The position numbers were made by a program, and so were the translations under genes. Shown in pieces: positions 34,873 through 42,616 of a stretch of 64,000 nt of DNA. This DNA is from Anaerolineales bacterium UBA2181. GTDB taxonomy: Bacteria; Chloroflexota; Anaerolineae; Promineifilales; UBA4811. The number at the start of each line of letters is the position of its first letter. Position 1 is the stretch's first letter. The stretch spans positions 62,001 to 126,000 of the forward strand of contig DCVT01000015.1 of NCBI GenBank assembly GCA_002328075.1. The letters run 5' to 3'. The notes below the pieces were generated by a model. That model did no database searches. It worked only from the letters and a program-made list of their open reading frames with translations, and was not told the origin of the DNA.

Positions 34873-36350
34873 TGGGGTACAAAACCGAATGGCTGCAAGG
34901 CATCTTTCCGGCCCTGGTGACCCCGTTTGACCATCATGACCGTTTTGATGAGGAGGCATACCGTCGACTCATCCGCTGGGTGCTGCCCTATGTGAATGGC
35001 GTGGTGCCGGCAGGTACGACCGGTGAGTTTTGTTATCTCACGCCGGCCGAACGGCTGCGAGTCATAGAGGTGGCAGTCGATGAGGTAGGCGGTCAGGTGC
35101 CGGTAGTCGCCGGTACCGGGGCTGCTTCTACGCGTCAAACGGTAGAGCTCACGCGTCAGGCACAACTGGCAGGGGCTGCTGCAGCTCTGGTGGTTGCGCC
35201 GTACTATCTGAAACCTTCGTTCAACGAGGTGTACGACCATTTCCGACAGGTCGATGCTGTTGGTTTGCCCTTAGTCCTCTACAACCTGCCCCAGTGCGCC
35301 GGAACGCATTTTCGCTGGTGGACGGCAGAGGGAATGTTATTGGACCTGGAAAACGTGATCGGTATCAAGGATACGTCCGGTGACATGTCGTTCATGGCCG
35401 CTCTGTTTGAGAAGGTGCGGGGCAAGGTGAGCATCTTTACCGGGCATGACGAGGTGGCGCTGGCAGCGTTTGCCAGCGGCGCCGATGGCGCCATTCTGGC
35501 CAGCGCCAACCTGATTCCAGACGTCTGGCAACGCATCTTGCAGGCGGTGCGATCGGGTGATCTGGCCGCTGCTCAGGCTGATCAGGAGCGCATTCAGAAA
35601 CTGGTGCGGATCGTCACCCAAACCGCCGGGTCGCAGGCCGTCAAGGAGGCGCTCACGGCGATGGGTCTGCCCATGGGAGAATCGCGCCATCCGATTGTTC
35701 GCGGAGATGCGTTCAAGCGCGAAGATTATGAAGAACTCCGGCTTCAGTTGGAGGTGCCTGGGATAGACAAGATCATCCGTCAACCCGTCACCTATGACCT
35801 CAGCTCAAGAACGGTGCGCACGGCCGTATTCTCGACGCCGCAGACGCCCAACTTGGTGGACGGCTGGGAGATGAAGGTGGGCGAAGGATTTGCCGGGCCG
35901 CCCTTCCAGGAGTTGGCTCACGTGGACCTTTTGATCGGCCGGAAGGACGGGCCAGTTGGCCGGGCTGTGGAGCGCTCATTGGCCGGGTGGGGTGAGGCCC
36001 GGGGTCTGAGAATCATCAATGACCGGCCGCGCACGCTGCTGGTCCCAACTGTCACCCTGCGGTCTGCTCGAAGCAGAGAACTATTCTACGATCATGCGGC
36101 TCGGGGAGTGAATTTGGCCATCAACCTGAGCCAGCAGGATGGCTTTCTGCCGGAGGAACTGCTGGACGATATTGTGATAATCGCCAACGTTTTTGTCCAT
36201 CCATCGGCCTGCATTGCCATGAGGGTCTTTGGCAACAATTACAAGGCCACCCGGCATGCTATCCGCAAGGCCATCGAGGGCCGGCCGACGACTGAGGAAC
36301 TGATAGCCGAAAAGGATGCGGCGCGGCACCCATTTCGGTACGCACCGTAG
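34872..36350 (+). CDS. DapA-family lyase fused to Fae-like domain, copy B
   Basis: This 492-residue paralogue starts inside the stop codon of copy A (TAATG). The DapA part has T49-T50 in GTTGEF, Y137 in VLYNLPQ and Schiff-base K166 in IGIKDTSGD, and again lacks the substrate-carboxylate Arg. The Fae part spans about 325-492. It keeps the catalytic His as H350 in ELAHVDLLIGRKDGPVG and closes with NVFVHPSACIAM, NNYKATRHAIRKAIEG and a final HPFRYAP, which closely resemble the methylotroph Fae C-terminus (KYNYEATKLSIQRAVNG, HPFA). The central pterin-binding stretch is more diverged than in copy A. An aldolase that releases formaldehyde next to a domain that condenses it with a tetrahydropterin would feed methylene-THF into folD or metF. 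This is inferred. Confidence 0.86.
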   Translation: MGYKTEWLQGIFPALVTPFDHHDRFDEEAYRRLIRWVLPYVNGVVPAGTTGEFCYLTPAERLRVIEVAVDEVGGQVPVVAGTGAASTRQTVELTRQAQLAGAAAALVVAPYYLKPSFNEVYDHFRQVDAVGLPLVLYNLPQCAGTHFRWWTAEGMLLDLENVIGIKDTSGDMSFMAALFEKVRGKVSIFTGHDEVALAAFASGADGAILASANLIPDVWQRILQAVRSGDLAAAQADQERIQKLVRIVTQTAGSQAVKEALTAMGLPMGESRHPIVRGDAFKREDYEELRLQLEVPGIDKIIRQPVTYDLSSRTVRTAVFSTPQTPNLVDGWEMKVGEGFAGPPFQELAHVDLLIGRKDGPVGRAVERSLAGWGEARGLRIINDRPRTLLVPTVTLRSARSRELFYDHAARGVNLAINLSQQDGFLPEELLDDIVIIANVFVHPSACIAMRVFGNNYKATRHAIRKAIEGRPTTEELIAEKDAARHPFRYAP

Positions 36351-36373
36351 TCTGGTTCTCTCGCATGGGGCAC

Positions 36374-36403
36374 ACCTGGACCCAGGTCAAACCTGGGTCC
36401 AGG
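36374..36403. terminator. Strong hairpin between convergent genes, probable bidirectional terminator
   Basis: A 13-bp stem (ACCTGGACCCAGG with its complement) with a loop of about 4 nt lies between the copy B stop and the stop of the minus-strand gene, 36404. It has no T-run on either side, so termination may be weak or Rho-assisted. Confidence 0.55.
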
Positions 36404-37714
36404 CTATTGGCTGGCCAGAAGCGCCTCGAGATCGGCATAACTCTTTAACGCGGCCACGCTCTCCAGGAACGCCTGCAGCGATGGGCTCTTTTGGCGCAAG
36501 GCGACCACCGCTGGACCAACTGGGTCCTCACCCTGTTCGCCAGGCTCGTCCGCATATGCACCGTAGAATGCAAAGTAGGCTTGATTGAGTTTGCGGATCT
36601 GGTAACCGTTCGCCCAAAATACCTGGCGCCGGGCTTCCATGTGACTTTCTGCCTCGGCAATACGACCCTCTTCCAGCAGTGCGTCCACCGTCAGGCGGGT
36701 CTGGCGCATCTCGGCTCGGAAATCAAAGGCCGGCGGAGCGGCGTTGAGGTTTGACGCCGCGGCTCCGGTCTGCGTGAGCGGCGGAATTCGCTCGGGGTAG
36801 AACCGGAGCAGAGCTTGGGCACCGATCTCATTACCGACGATACTGGCAGTTGTCTCATTCATGGTGCGCAACTCGGGGTTGGCATCGTATCGAATTCCAA
36901 GCGGCCGGAGGGTGAGGTAGTGGTGCGTCCACTCATGAGCCGCGGTGTTCAAGACCCAATCCAGCGCAGTCGATTCGAACAACATGGCAGGGTAGGCTCC
37001 CAGACCGCCGATGTTGACGACCAGCGACGAGACCCCCAATTGCTGATCTACTGCGGTTTCTATAGCCAGTCGATCGGCCTCATCCAGCCCATGCACCAAA
37101 GGCACGAAGCGGACGGCCTCTATTCGGTCGCGCGGGGAGACAACCAGCATGGCGGGCAACGGGGTGAAGTGCAGCTGCACCGGCGGGAAGACCCGGCCGG
37201 CCCACGTCAGACCGGTATCCGCCAGAACGGCTGCGACCTGCTCCTGAATGATGCCCTCGGCCATGGGCTGCACAGCGGCCAAACCACGGCGCGCCTCTTG
37301 TAGAATGAGCACCATGTCCGCTGCTGCGCGTTCGGGCGCGCCCACCGATGGGTCCGCATACACGGCAGCCACCTGCGCCTCTAGCCTTTGCACGGAGCTC
37401 AACTGCTCCGTCCAATCCACGACGATCCGTTTCTGCAGTTCCGTATCCACATAGGTATGAGGTGGTGCAAGGGCGTATCGCGCCTTGGAGGAAAGCGTCA
37501 ACAGCTCCCAACTCACAAAGTCAAAGCGGCGGTTGCGGAAAATAGAATCATAGACCGCATCGTCTCCGACCCGGCCCGATCGCTCGCCCGGAAGGGCGAT
37601 GACAAACGCGCAGACCAAGGCTAACCAGAGAATTCGGACCGATGATCGGCCCAGGTCTCCGGAGCGGCCGGCGGCACGCAGCATCGTCGTGCCGGCTGAC
37701 ACCCCGAGGATCAC
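36404..37714 (-). CDS. Exported or membrane-anchored HEXXH protein, putative metallopeptidase
   Basis: This 436-residue protein starts with a GTG overlapping the stop of the deacetylase gene (GTGA). Residues about 27-44 are one hydrophobic segment (ILWLALVCAFVIALP), a signal anchor or signal peptide. H260-E261-W-T-H264 forms a zincin HEXXH motif, followed about 30 residues later by NETTASIVGNEIG, whose Glu could be the third zinc ligand of a gluzincin. I do not recognise the family. Peptidase activity is inferred from the motif only. Confidence 0.72.
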   Translation of the reverse strand: MILGVSAGTTMLRAAGRSGDLGRSSVRILWLALVCAFVIALPGERSGRVGDDAVYDSIFRNRRFDFVSWELLTLSSKARYALAPPHTYVDTELQKRIVVDWTEQLSSVQRLEAQVAAVYADPSVGAPERAAADMVLILQEARRGLAAVQPMAEGIIQEQVAAVLADTGLTWAGRVFPPVQLHFTPLPAMLVVSPRDRIEAVRFVPLVHGLDEADRLAIETAVDQQLGVSSLVVNIGGLGAYPAMLFESTALDWVLNTAAHEWTHHYLTLRPLGIRYDANPELRTMNETTASIVGNEIGAQALLRFYPERIPPLTQTGAAASNLNAAPPAFDFRAEMRQTRLTVDALLEEGRIAEAESHMEARRQVFWANGYQIRKLNQAYFAFYGAYADEPGEQGEDPVGPAVVALRQKSPSLQAFLESVAALKSYADLEALLASQ

Positions 37715-38547
37715 GGCTGCGCTCCCAAAACCAGGGCCCGGTAATCGGTCAATTGGATGCCCAGTTCAGCGATACGCAAGCGGACCTGGGGATCAAGGAG
37801 CGCTGCATAGTCTCCCATGCGCCAGCCCTCCGTTCCCGGATGGCACAAAAGCTCGGTGGTCCCTTCGCCCAGGTTGTCCAGAATGCGCAACAGGTGCGGC
37901 ACGGTCCTGCTTCCCTCCTGGGAAAAAGATGACTCCCAGTAATTGGTGCGGGCAAGACCGTGTTCCGCCACTATCTGGCGATATCGGCGGCCCATCCGCA
38001 TGATGAGCCGGCGTGGGAATCCTCCATAAGCGGTGGAGAGTGCGCCTGCCTTGTCTTCCAGCGCGTCGTCAAACGGGAGGCGGACGGCGACGCGGCCGAA
38101 ATCGACTGCCAGTTGGACGCTTAACCTGAACCAGGCCGGAAACACATAGGGGTAATGGCAATGCAGGTCCAGGTGAGAAGGGTTGCGTCCGGTGTCGGCG
38201 ATGAAACGTTCGATTTGTGCTCTCCATTCGTCCATCAGTTGGTTGCGGGAGATGAGAGGGTAGCGGAGCAGGAGCCCGGTGCCGTCGCGCATGATGCCGA
38301 AATCGTTGACCAGGCTACCGACCCTTTCCACCGGAAGGACCGGCCGCCCGTCGTTCATCACCAGGTGCACGCCGGCGTCCCATTCAGGATGGGCCCGAAG
38401 AAGAGCCGCCGCCCGAGGCCAATCGGGTTGGTTTACCATCGCGCTGGTGCTGGTCAAAATGCCGACCTGGAAAAGCTCGGAAATGGCATCTACCGTCCCC
38501 TCCGGGCTTCCCAGATCATCAGCGTGGACTATCAGATGGCGGGTCAT
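37711..38547 (-). CDS. ChbG/YdjC-like carbohydrate deacetylase
   Basis: This 278-residue protein begins LIVHADDLGSPEGTVDAI, with the metal-binding Asp pair of the ChbG/HpnK (YdjC) deacetylase family. The matching His ligands are seen in HLDLHCHYPYVFP. ELLCHPGTEGW is the family's C-terminal motif. It removes acetyl groups from amino-sugar substrates; the exact substrate is unknown. The ATG has AGGAG 8 bp upstream. It is divergent from the epimerase gene and translationally coupled to the HEXXH gene. Confidence 0.88.
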   Translation of the reverse strand: MTRHLIVHADDLGSPEGTVDAISELFQVGILTSTSAMVNQPDWPRAAALLRAHPEWDAGVHLVMNDGRPVLPVERVGSLVNDFGIMRDGTGLLLRYPLISRNQLMDEWRAQIERFIADTGRNPSHLDLHCHYPYVFPAWFRLSVQLAVDFGRVAVRLPFDDALEDKAGALSTAYGGFPRRLIMRMGRRYRQIVAEHGLARTNYWESSFSQEGSRTVPHLLRILDNLGEGTTELLCHPGTEGWRMGDYAALLDPQVRLRIAELGIQLTDYRALVLGAQP

Positions 38548-38622
38548 TCGATTTCTCCTATGCTCATCCGGCGGAGCTATTTGTACCCCACATTTGCCGC
38601 CGGGTCAATTGGTTGGCCTCCC

Positions 38623-38651
38623 TTGGCGCGAGGCGCCACCGGCAGTATAAT
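38623..38651 (+). promoter_or_regulatory. Candidate sigma70 promoter for the epimerase gene
   Basis: TTGGCG is followed after 17 bp by a perfect TATAAT at 38646-38651. The leader to the ATG at 38675 is about 17 bases and contains GAGGAG. It lies in the divergent gap 38548-38674. Confidence 0.55.
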
Positions 38652-38674
38652 GCGGGAAAAGTGAGGAGCGCGGA

Positions 38675-39616
38675 ATGCGGTTCTTGGTGACCGGGGGAGC
38701 AGGATTCATCGGCCGGGCGTTATGCGGCCGACTGGTGCAACAAGGGCACGAGGTGCGGGTGATCGATGACCTCAGTGCGGGGGACGAGAGCGCGTTGGAC
38801 GCCAGGGTGTTGTTCACTCGCGGCGACGTAAACGACGTTCCCAAGTTGTGGATGTTGCTGCAGGACGTGGATTGTGTCTTTCATCTGGCAGCCAGGGTAT
38901 CGGTTCCGCAGTCCATCTTGTACCCGCGCGAGTATAACGCTGCCAATGTGGGTGGGACGGTCAGCGTGATGGAAGCCATGCGCGATGCCGGCGTGGGCAG
39001 AGTGATCTTTGCGTCCTCTGGCGCTGTGTATGGAGAACACGCTGCTCAGCCTGTCAGTGAGCGAGTGTCAGCACGGCCGGATACTCCCTATGCCGTCAGC
39101 AAGCTGGCGGCCGAGCATTACGTGCACACCATCGGCGCGCTGGGGGGCATCGAGACTGTCTGTCTCCGGGTATTCAACGCCTACGGTCCGGGCCAGCAGC
39201 TGCCCGCGTCGCACTGGCCCGTGGTAGCGCGATTCATGAGCCAGACGCTGGGTGGGGGCTCGGTAGTCGTGTACGGCACAGGTGAACAGACTCGCGATTA
39301 TGTCTTTATCGATGACGTGGTGGAGGCTCTGCTTTCGGCAGCCACGGCAAGGCGAGTCGAACGTTGGACGCTGAACATCGGCAGCGGAGTAGAGACCACC
39401 GTGTTGGGGCTGGTGCGGGCGGTGGAAAGGGCCACTGGACGAGAGGCGCATGTCCTGTACAACCCGCAAGAGGGTGCGGGTGTGTCACGACTCTGCGCGG
39501 ACATTTCGCTGGCCCGCGAGCGGCTGGATTACCGCCCGTCGGTTGGCCTGGATGAAGGCCTGCGGCTCACATTGGAGCGAGACCCACGCTTTTCCGGACG
39601 CCACAAACGCCGGTAA
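38675..39616 (+). CDS. NAD-dependent sugar epimerase/dehydratase (extended SDR)
   Basis: This 313-residue extended short-chain dehydrogenase has the N-terminal NAD motif VTGGAGFIGRAL and the catalytic YXXXK as Y139-K143 in YAVSKLAAE. It also has the family segments FHLAARVSVPQSI, RVFNAYGPGQQ and RDYVFIDDVV. These match UDP-glucose 4-epimerase / UDP-glucuronate 4-epimerase relatives. The sugar is not identifiable from sequence. It has its own promoter and GAGGAG site. A role in cell-surface glycan synthesis is likely. Confidence 0.9.
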   Translation: MRFLVTGGAGFIGRALCGRLVQQGHEVRVIDDLSAGDESALDARVLFTRGDVNDVPKLWMLLQDVDCVFHLAARVSVPQSILYPREYNAANVGGTVSVMEAMRDAGVGRVIFASSGAVYGEHAAQPVSERVSARPDTPYAVSKLAAEHYVHTIGALGGIETVCLRVFNAYGPGQQLPASHWPVVARFMSQTLGGGSVVVYGTGEQTRDYVFIDDVVEALLSAATARRVERWTLNIGSGVETTVLGLVRAVERATGREAHVLYNPQEGAGVSRLCADISLARERLDYRPSVGLDEGLRLTLERDPRFSGRHKRR

Positions 39617-39645
39617 GTAGATCCTGGTCACCGCAAAGACGCTGC

Positions 39646-39673
39646 TTGACATGTGGGGTCGATTTGCTAGTAT
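39646..39673 (+). promoter_or_regulatory. Candidate promoter for thioredoxin gene
   Basis: A perfect TTGACA is followed after 16 bp by TAGTAT (4 of 6). The leader to the ATG at 39709 is about 30 bases. Confidence 0.5.
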
Positions 39674-39708
39674 TGCCGGGCTTGAACCAGGGTAAGAGGA
39701 GTTTATGT

Positions 39709-40050
39709 ATGTCAAATCTACTCGAGATCACCGATCAGAATTTCCAGCACGAAGTTCTCGAGTCGCAGGTGCCGGTCTTGGTTGACCTTTGGGCAGTCTG
39801 GTGTGGACCATGCCGAATGGTTGGGCCGATCATTGAGCAACTGGCAGACGAATACGCCGGCAGGCTTAAGGTCGGGAAGGTGGACGTGGACACCAACCCC
39901 GTGACCCCGCAGGAATACGGGGTGCAGGGAATACCGACGGTCATTCTGTTCAAACAGGGAGAAGAGGTGGCGCGGGTGGTTGGTTCCCGGCCCAAACCTC
40001 AGTTTGTCTCGATGATTGAGCCGTACCTGGATTCGGTTGCTCAGGATTGA
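39709..40050 (+). CDS. trxA: Thioredoxin
   Basis: This 113-residue thioredoxin has the canonical active site W31-C32-G33-P34-C35 and the cis-Pro segment GVQGIPTVILFK. It reduces protein disulfides in the cytoplasm. I chose the ATG at 39709, with AAGAGGAG upstream, over an out-of-frame ATG 4 bp earlier. It is monocistronic, since a new strong promoter overlaps its stop. Confidence 0.96.
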   Translation: MSNLLEITDQNFQHEVLESQVPVLVDLWAVWCGPCRMVGPIIEQLADEYAGRLKVGKVDVDTNPVTPQEYGVQGIPTVILFKQGEEVARVVGSRPKPQFVSMIEPYLDSVAQD

Positions 40051-40075
40051 CACGGCTCGCGGCTGCTGGTATAGT
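40047..40075 (+). promoter_or_regulatory. Strong sigma70 promoter of the T-box leader
   Basis: A perfect TTGACA, overlapping the trxA stop codon, is followed after 17 bp by TATAGT at 40070-40075. Transcription should start near 40082, giving a leader of about 450 bases before the trpB-like gene. Confidence 0.75.
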
Positions 40076-40311
40076 ATCGCACAATCGAATAAGCAAAGAC
40101 GTAGATCAGGAATAGTAAGCGTTCAAACGGGGTCACAGAGAGCCGGCGCAGGTGAGAGGTCGGTACCCACGAGGATGCTGAATGGGCCTGGGAGTTGCGC
40201 AGCCGAAGCCGAGTAGGTTGCGCCGGAGGCACCACCGTTATCATGGTGAGGGTATCGCTCCGAATTCTTCCGGAGCTTGTACCTCACAAGTGGGGCTGGC
40301 TATCCACAACG

Positions 40312-40334
40312 CGCCGTCACTGACGGCGTTTTTT
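40312..40334 (+). terminator. Terminator-like hairpin in the T-box leader, upstream of the antiterminator
   Basis: CGCCGTC pairs with GACGGCG across a 3-nt loop and is followed by six T. It occupies the place of stem III in a T-box leader but has all features of an intrinsic terminator. Confidence 0.55.
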
Positions 40335-40384
40335 GTTTCTGGATGGCTGCCCAAGCAGGGTGGCACCGCGGGTGTTGTCGAATC

Positions 40385-40424
40385 ACAGCGCTCGTCCTTG
40401 ATCGGACGAGCGCTGTTTCTTTTG
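40385..40424 (+). terminator. T-box regulated intrinsic terminator
   Basis: A perfect 13-bp stem (ACAGCGCTCGTCC with its complement) closes a 6-nt loop and is followed by a T-rich tract (TTTCTTTT). It starts 14 nt after the T-box motif. Confidence 0.85.
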
Positions 40425-40536
40425 CCGCAGTGCCGGTTTGAGCAAGCATACGAGGTGAACCTGTTTTGATAGGCGTGTCTTTTGTCGAGGACAAGCTGCA
40501 CCCGCATCAGTCAGTTCAAAAAAGGAGCAGAGCAAC

Positions 40537-41901
40537 ATGACGCAACAGCGATTCTTATTGCACGAACACGAGCTGCCCACGCACTGGTACAACATCATTG
40601 CGGACATGACCAACCCGCCGCCGCCATACCTGCACCCGGCCACCCTCCAACCATTGAGCCCGGAGGACCTGGCGCCGATCTTCCCGGCTGAGCTTATCCG
40701 ACAGGAAGGAAGCAGCGAAAGATGGATCGAGATTCCGGATGAGGTGCGCCATCTCCTTCAGATGTGGAGGCCAACTCCTCTTTGCCGAGCGCTCCGCTGG
40801 GAAAAGGCGCTGGATACGCCGGCCCGAATCTATTACAAATGGGAGGGCGCTTCGCCTCCCGGTAGCCACAAACCCAATACCGCCGTAGCCCAGTGTTACT
40901 ACGCGCGGAAGGAGGGGTTGCGCGGGTTCGCCACGGAGACAGGCGCGGGCCAATGGGGGAGTGCCCTCTGTTTCGCTGCCCAGTTCTTTGGCCTAGAGTG
41001 CCGCGTTTTCATGGTTACCAGCAGCTATCACCAGAAACCATACCGGCGGGTGGCCATGGAGACCTGGGGCGGCTCTGTAGTCCCGAGCCCGAGCAGCATG
41101 ACCCAGGCTGGACGGGCGATCCTGGCGCGTGATCCCGAGACCAGCGGCAGCCTGGGAATGGCCATAAGTGAGGCCATCGAATACGCGGTCACCCACGAGG
41201 GGTTCAAGTACTCGTTGGGCAGCGTGGTCAACTTTGTTCTGTTGCATCAGACGGTCATTGGGTTGGAAGCTCAGAAACAGCTAGAGATGGCTGGGGACTA
41301 TCCGGATATCGTGATTGCGTGCGCGGGCGGCGGTAGCAATGCGGCCGGCCTGATGTTTCCTTTCCTTAAGGAAAAGCTCAACGGCTCCCGGCCGAACCTG
41401 CGGGCGCTCTTTGTGGAATCGACTGCCTGCCCCAGCATGACGCGCGGGCTGTATGCCTACGATTGGGGCGATACGGCCAAGACGGGGCCTGTGGCCAAAA
41501 TGCGGACGGTAGGTCACGGGTTTGTCCCAGCGCCGGTGCACGCCGGCGGCCTTCGGTACCACGGGATGGCTCCCAGCATCTGCACCCTGTTGGAGCAGGG
41601 TTTTGCCGAAGCCCGTGCTTACCAGCAGAACGGCTGCTTTGACGTGGCGGTTGGATTTGCCCGCGCCGAAGGGCTCATTGTGGCGCCCGAGACTGCCCAT
41701 GCGCTGCGCGCAGCATACGACGAGGCGCTAGCCTGCCGGGAGTCGGGTGAATCCAAGGTGATCCTGCTGAACGCAAGCGGACATGGGCATTTTGACCTGG
41801 CAGCATACGACTCGTACCTACAGGGGGCTCTGCCCGACCATGACCTGGAGGAGGACCAGATTCGGCGGGCTTTGCTGGAACTGCCAACGGTTGCGGGTTA
41901 G
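40537..41901 (+). CDS. Tryptophan synthase beta-like PLP enzyme (TrpB2 type)
   Basis: This 454-residue fold-type II PLP enzyme has the PLP Schiff-base lysine K112 in GSHKPNTA. The phosphate-binding loop is CAGGGSNAAG. The N-terminal extension of about 60 residues and DLAPIFP are characteristic of TrpB2 and not of TrpB1. TrpB2 makes tryptophan from indole and serine and often stands alone; no trpA is nearby. The ATG has AAAGGAG upstream and lies about 110 bp after the T-box terminator, so expression is controlled by tRNA-Trp charging. That control supports a real role in tryptophan supply. Confidence 0.9.
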   Translation: MTQQRFLLHEHELPTHWYNIIADMTNPPPPYLHPATLQPLSPEDLAPIFPAELIRQEGSSERWIEIPDEVRHLLQMWRPTPLCRALRWEKALDTPARIYYKWEGASPPGSHKPNTAVAQCYYARKEGLRGFATETGAGQWGSALCFAAQFFGLECRVFMVTSSYHQKPYRRVAMETWGGSVVPSPSSMTQAGRAILARDPETSGSLGMAISEAIEYAVTHEGFKYSLGSVVNFVLLHQTVIGLEAQKQLEMAGDYPDIVIACAGGGSNAAGLMFPFLKEKLNGSRPNLRALFVESTACPSMTRGLYAYDWGDTAKTGPVAKMRTVGHGFVPAPVHAGGLRYHGMAPSICTLLEQGFAEARAYQQNGCFDVAVGFARAEGLIVAPETAHALRAAYDEALACRESGESKVILLNASGHGHFDLAAYDSYLQGALPDHDLEEDQIRRALLELPTVAG

Positions 41902-41949
41902 AACCTGTCTCACGTGGGATCAGGCCGCGCGCTGGCGGCCTGATCCACT

Positions 41950-42615
41950 CTACGGTTTTGTGATGGTCAGGTTGTCAAACGACACCATGACACCTGGTTC
42001 GTCGAACGAGCCTGCATTCAGGCCAATGGCGCCTCGGGAATAGGTCTTGTCGTCCGCCTCAGTCAACTGCTCACCGTTTACCCAGAAAACAAAGTGGCTC
42101 CCCTGGGCCAGGACGCGAATTCGGTTTGTGCTTGCTCCCTGATGGATGGCCGTTGAGGGAACCCAATCTCCGGTCAACCAAGTCCATCTGCCTCCACCGG
42201 TGGGGTCTCGCCGTGTCACCGCATAGTACCCGTCACCGCTGATGTCAAAACGGTAGTAGGCTGTTGGGTCCTGGACCCGGAAAAGCACACCATAGCTGTT
42301 GTTATTCGGCCCTGAAACCTGGGTAGCTTCCACCTCCAAAACAAAGTCCCCAAACGTCCGGTCTGTGAGTTGTGCCCAGGTCACCAGGTTGGGCTCAAGG
42401 ACGTTAAGCAGGAGCTGGCCATCCGCAATTCGGGCGCTTGCCTCCAGGTCAGCCTCCAGCACCCACTGAGATTGGCTATCGTCAAAGCCGTCCCGGTAGA
42501 GGGCACCATTGGCGCCGGTGGCCAGCGGCAAGACGGAGCACTGCGCCATGCCTAGCAGGCTGGTCGTGAACACCAAGAACCACACTAAGCGCAGACTCAC
42601 TCGACTATGCGCCAT
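41950..42615 (-). CDS. Exported concanavalin/LamG-like protein, paralogue 1
   Basis: This 221-residue protein has an N-terminal hydrophobic export signal (LVWFLVFTTSLLGMAQC) with a Cys at its end, possibly a lipoprotein, though the -3 to -1 residues are not an ideal lipobox. The rest resembles a beta-sandwich of the DUF1080/LamG type, with the pattern FDDSQSQW, YGVLFRVQDPTAYYRFDIS and VNGEQLTEADD. I chose the ATG at 42615, with AGGAGG 9 bp upstream, 1 bp after the stop of its paralogue. Function unknown; a glycan-binding surface role is plausible. Confidence 0.72.
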   Translation of the reverse strand: MAHSRVSLRLVWFLVFTTSLLGMAQCSVLPLATGANGALYRDGFDDSQSQWVLEADLEASARIADGQLLLNVLEPNLVTWAQLTDRTFGDFVLEVEATQVSGPNNNSYGVLFRVQDPTAYYRFDISGDGYYAVTRRDPTGGGRWTWLTGDWVPSTAIHQGASTNRIRVLAQGSHFVFWVNGEQLTEADDKTYSRGAIGLNAGSFDEPGVMVSFDNLTITKP

Positions 42616-42616
42616 T

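Larger units (their letters stand above)
40082..40424 (+). ncRNA. T-box riboswitch, predicted tRNA-Trp specific
   Basis: The T-box motif AGGGTGGCACCGCGG is present at 40357-40371. The terminator it controls is at 40385-40424, and CAAG just 5' of the motif can pair with CTTG of the terminator loop region to form the antiterminator. Stem I holds AGAGAGCC and a specifier-loop-like GAA-TGG-GCC, with TGG at 40183-40185 as the likely Trp specifier, followed by GAGTAG at 40211-40216. The regulated gene, a tryptophan synthase beta homologue, agrees with a Trp specifier. Uncharged tRNA-Trp would favour readthrough. Confidence 0.88.

Noticed and set aside
33439..36350. Annotation of both genes as dihydrodipicolinate synthase
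   Set aside because: The substrate-carboxylate Arg is absent and a Fae domain is fused, so a lysine-pathway role is unlikely.
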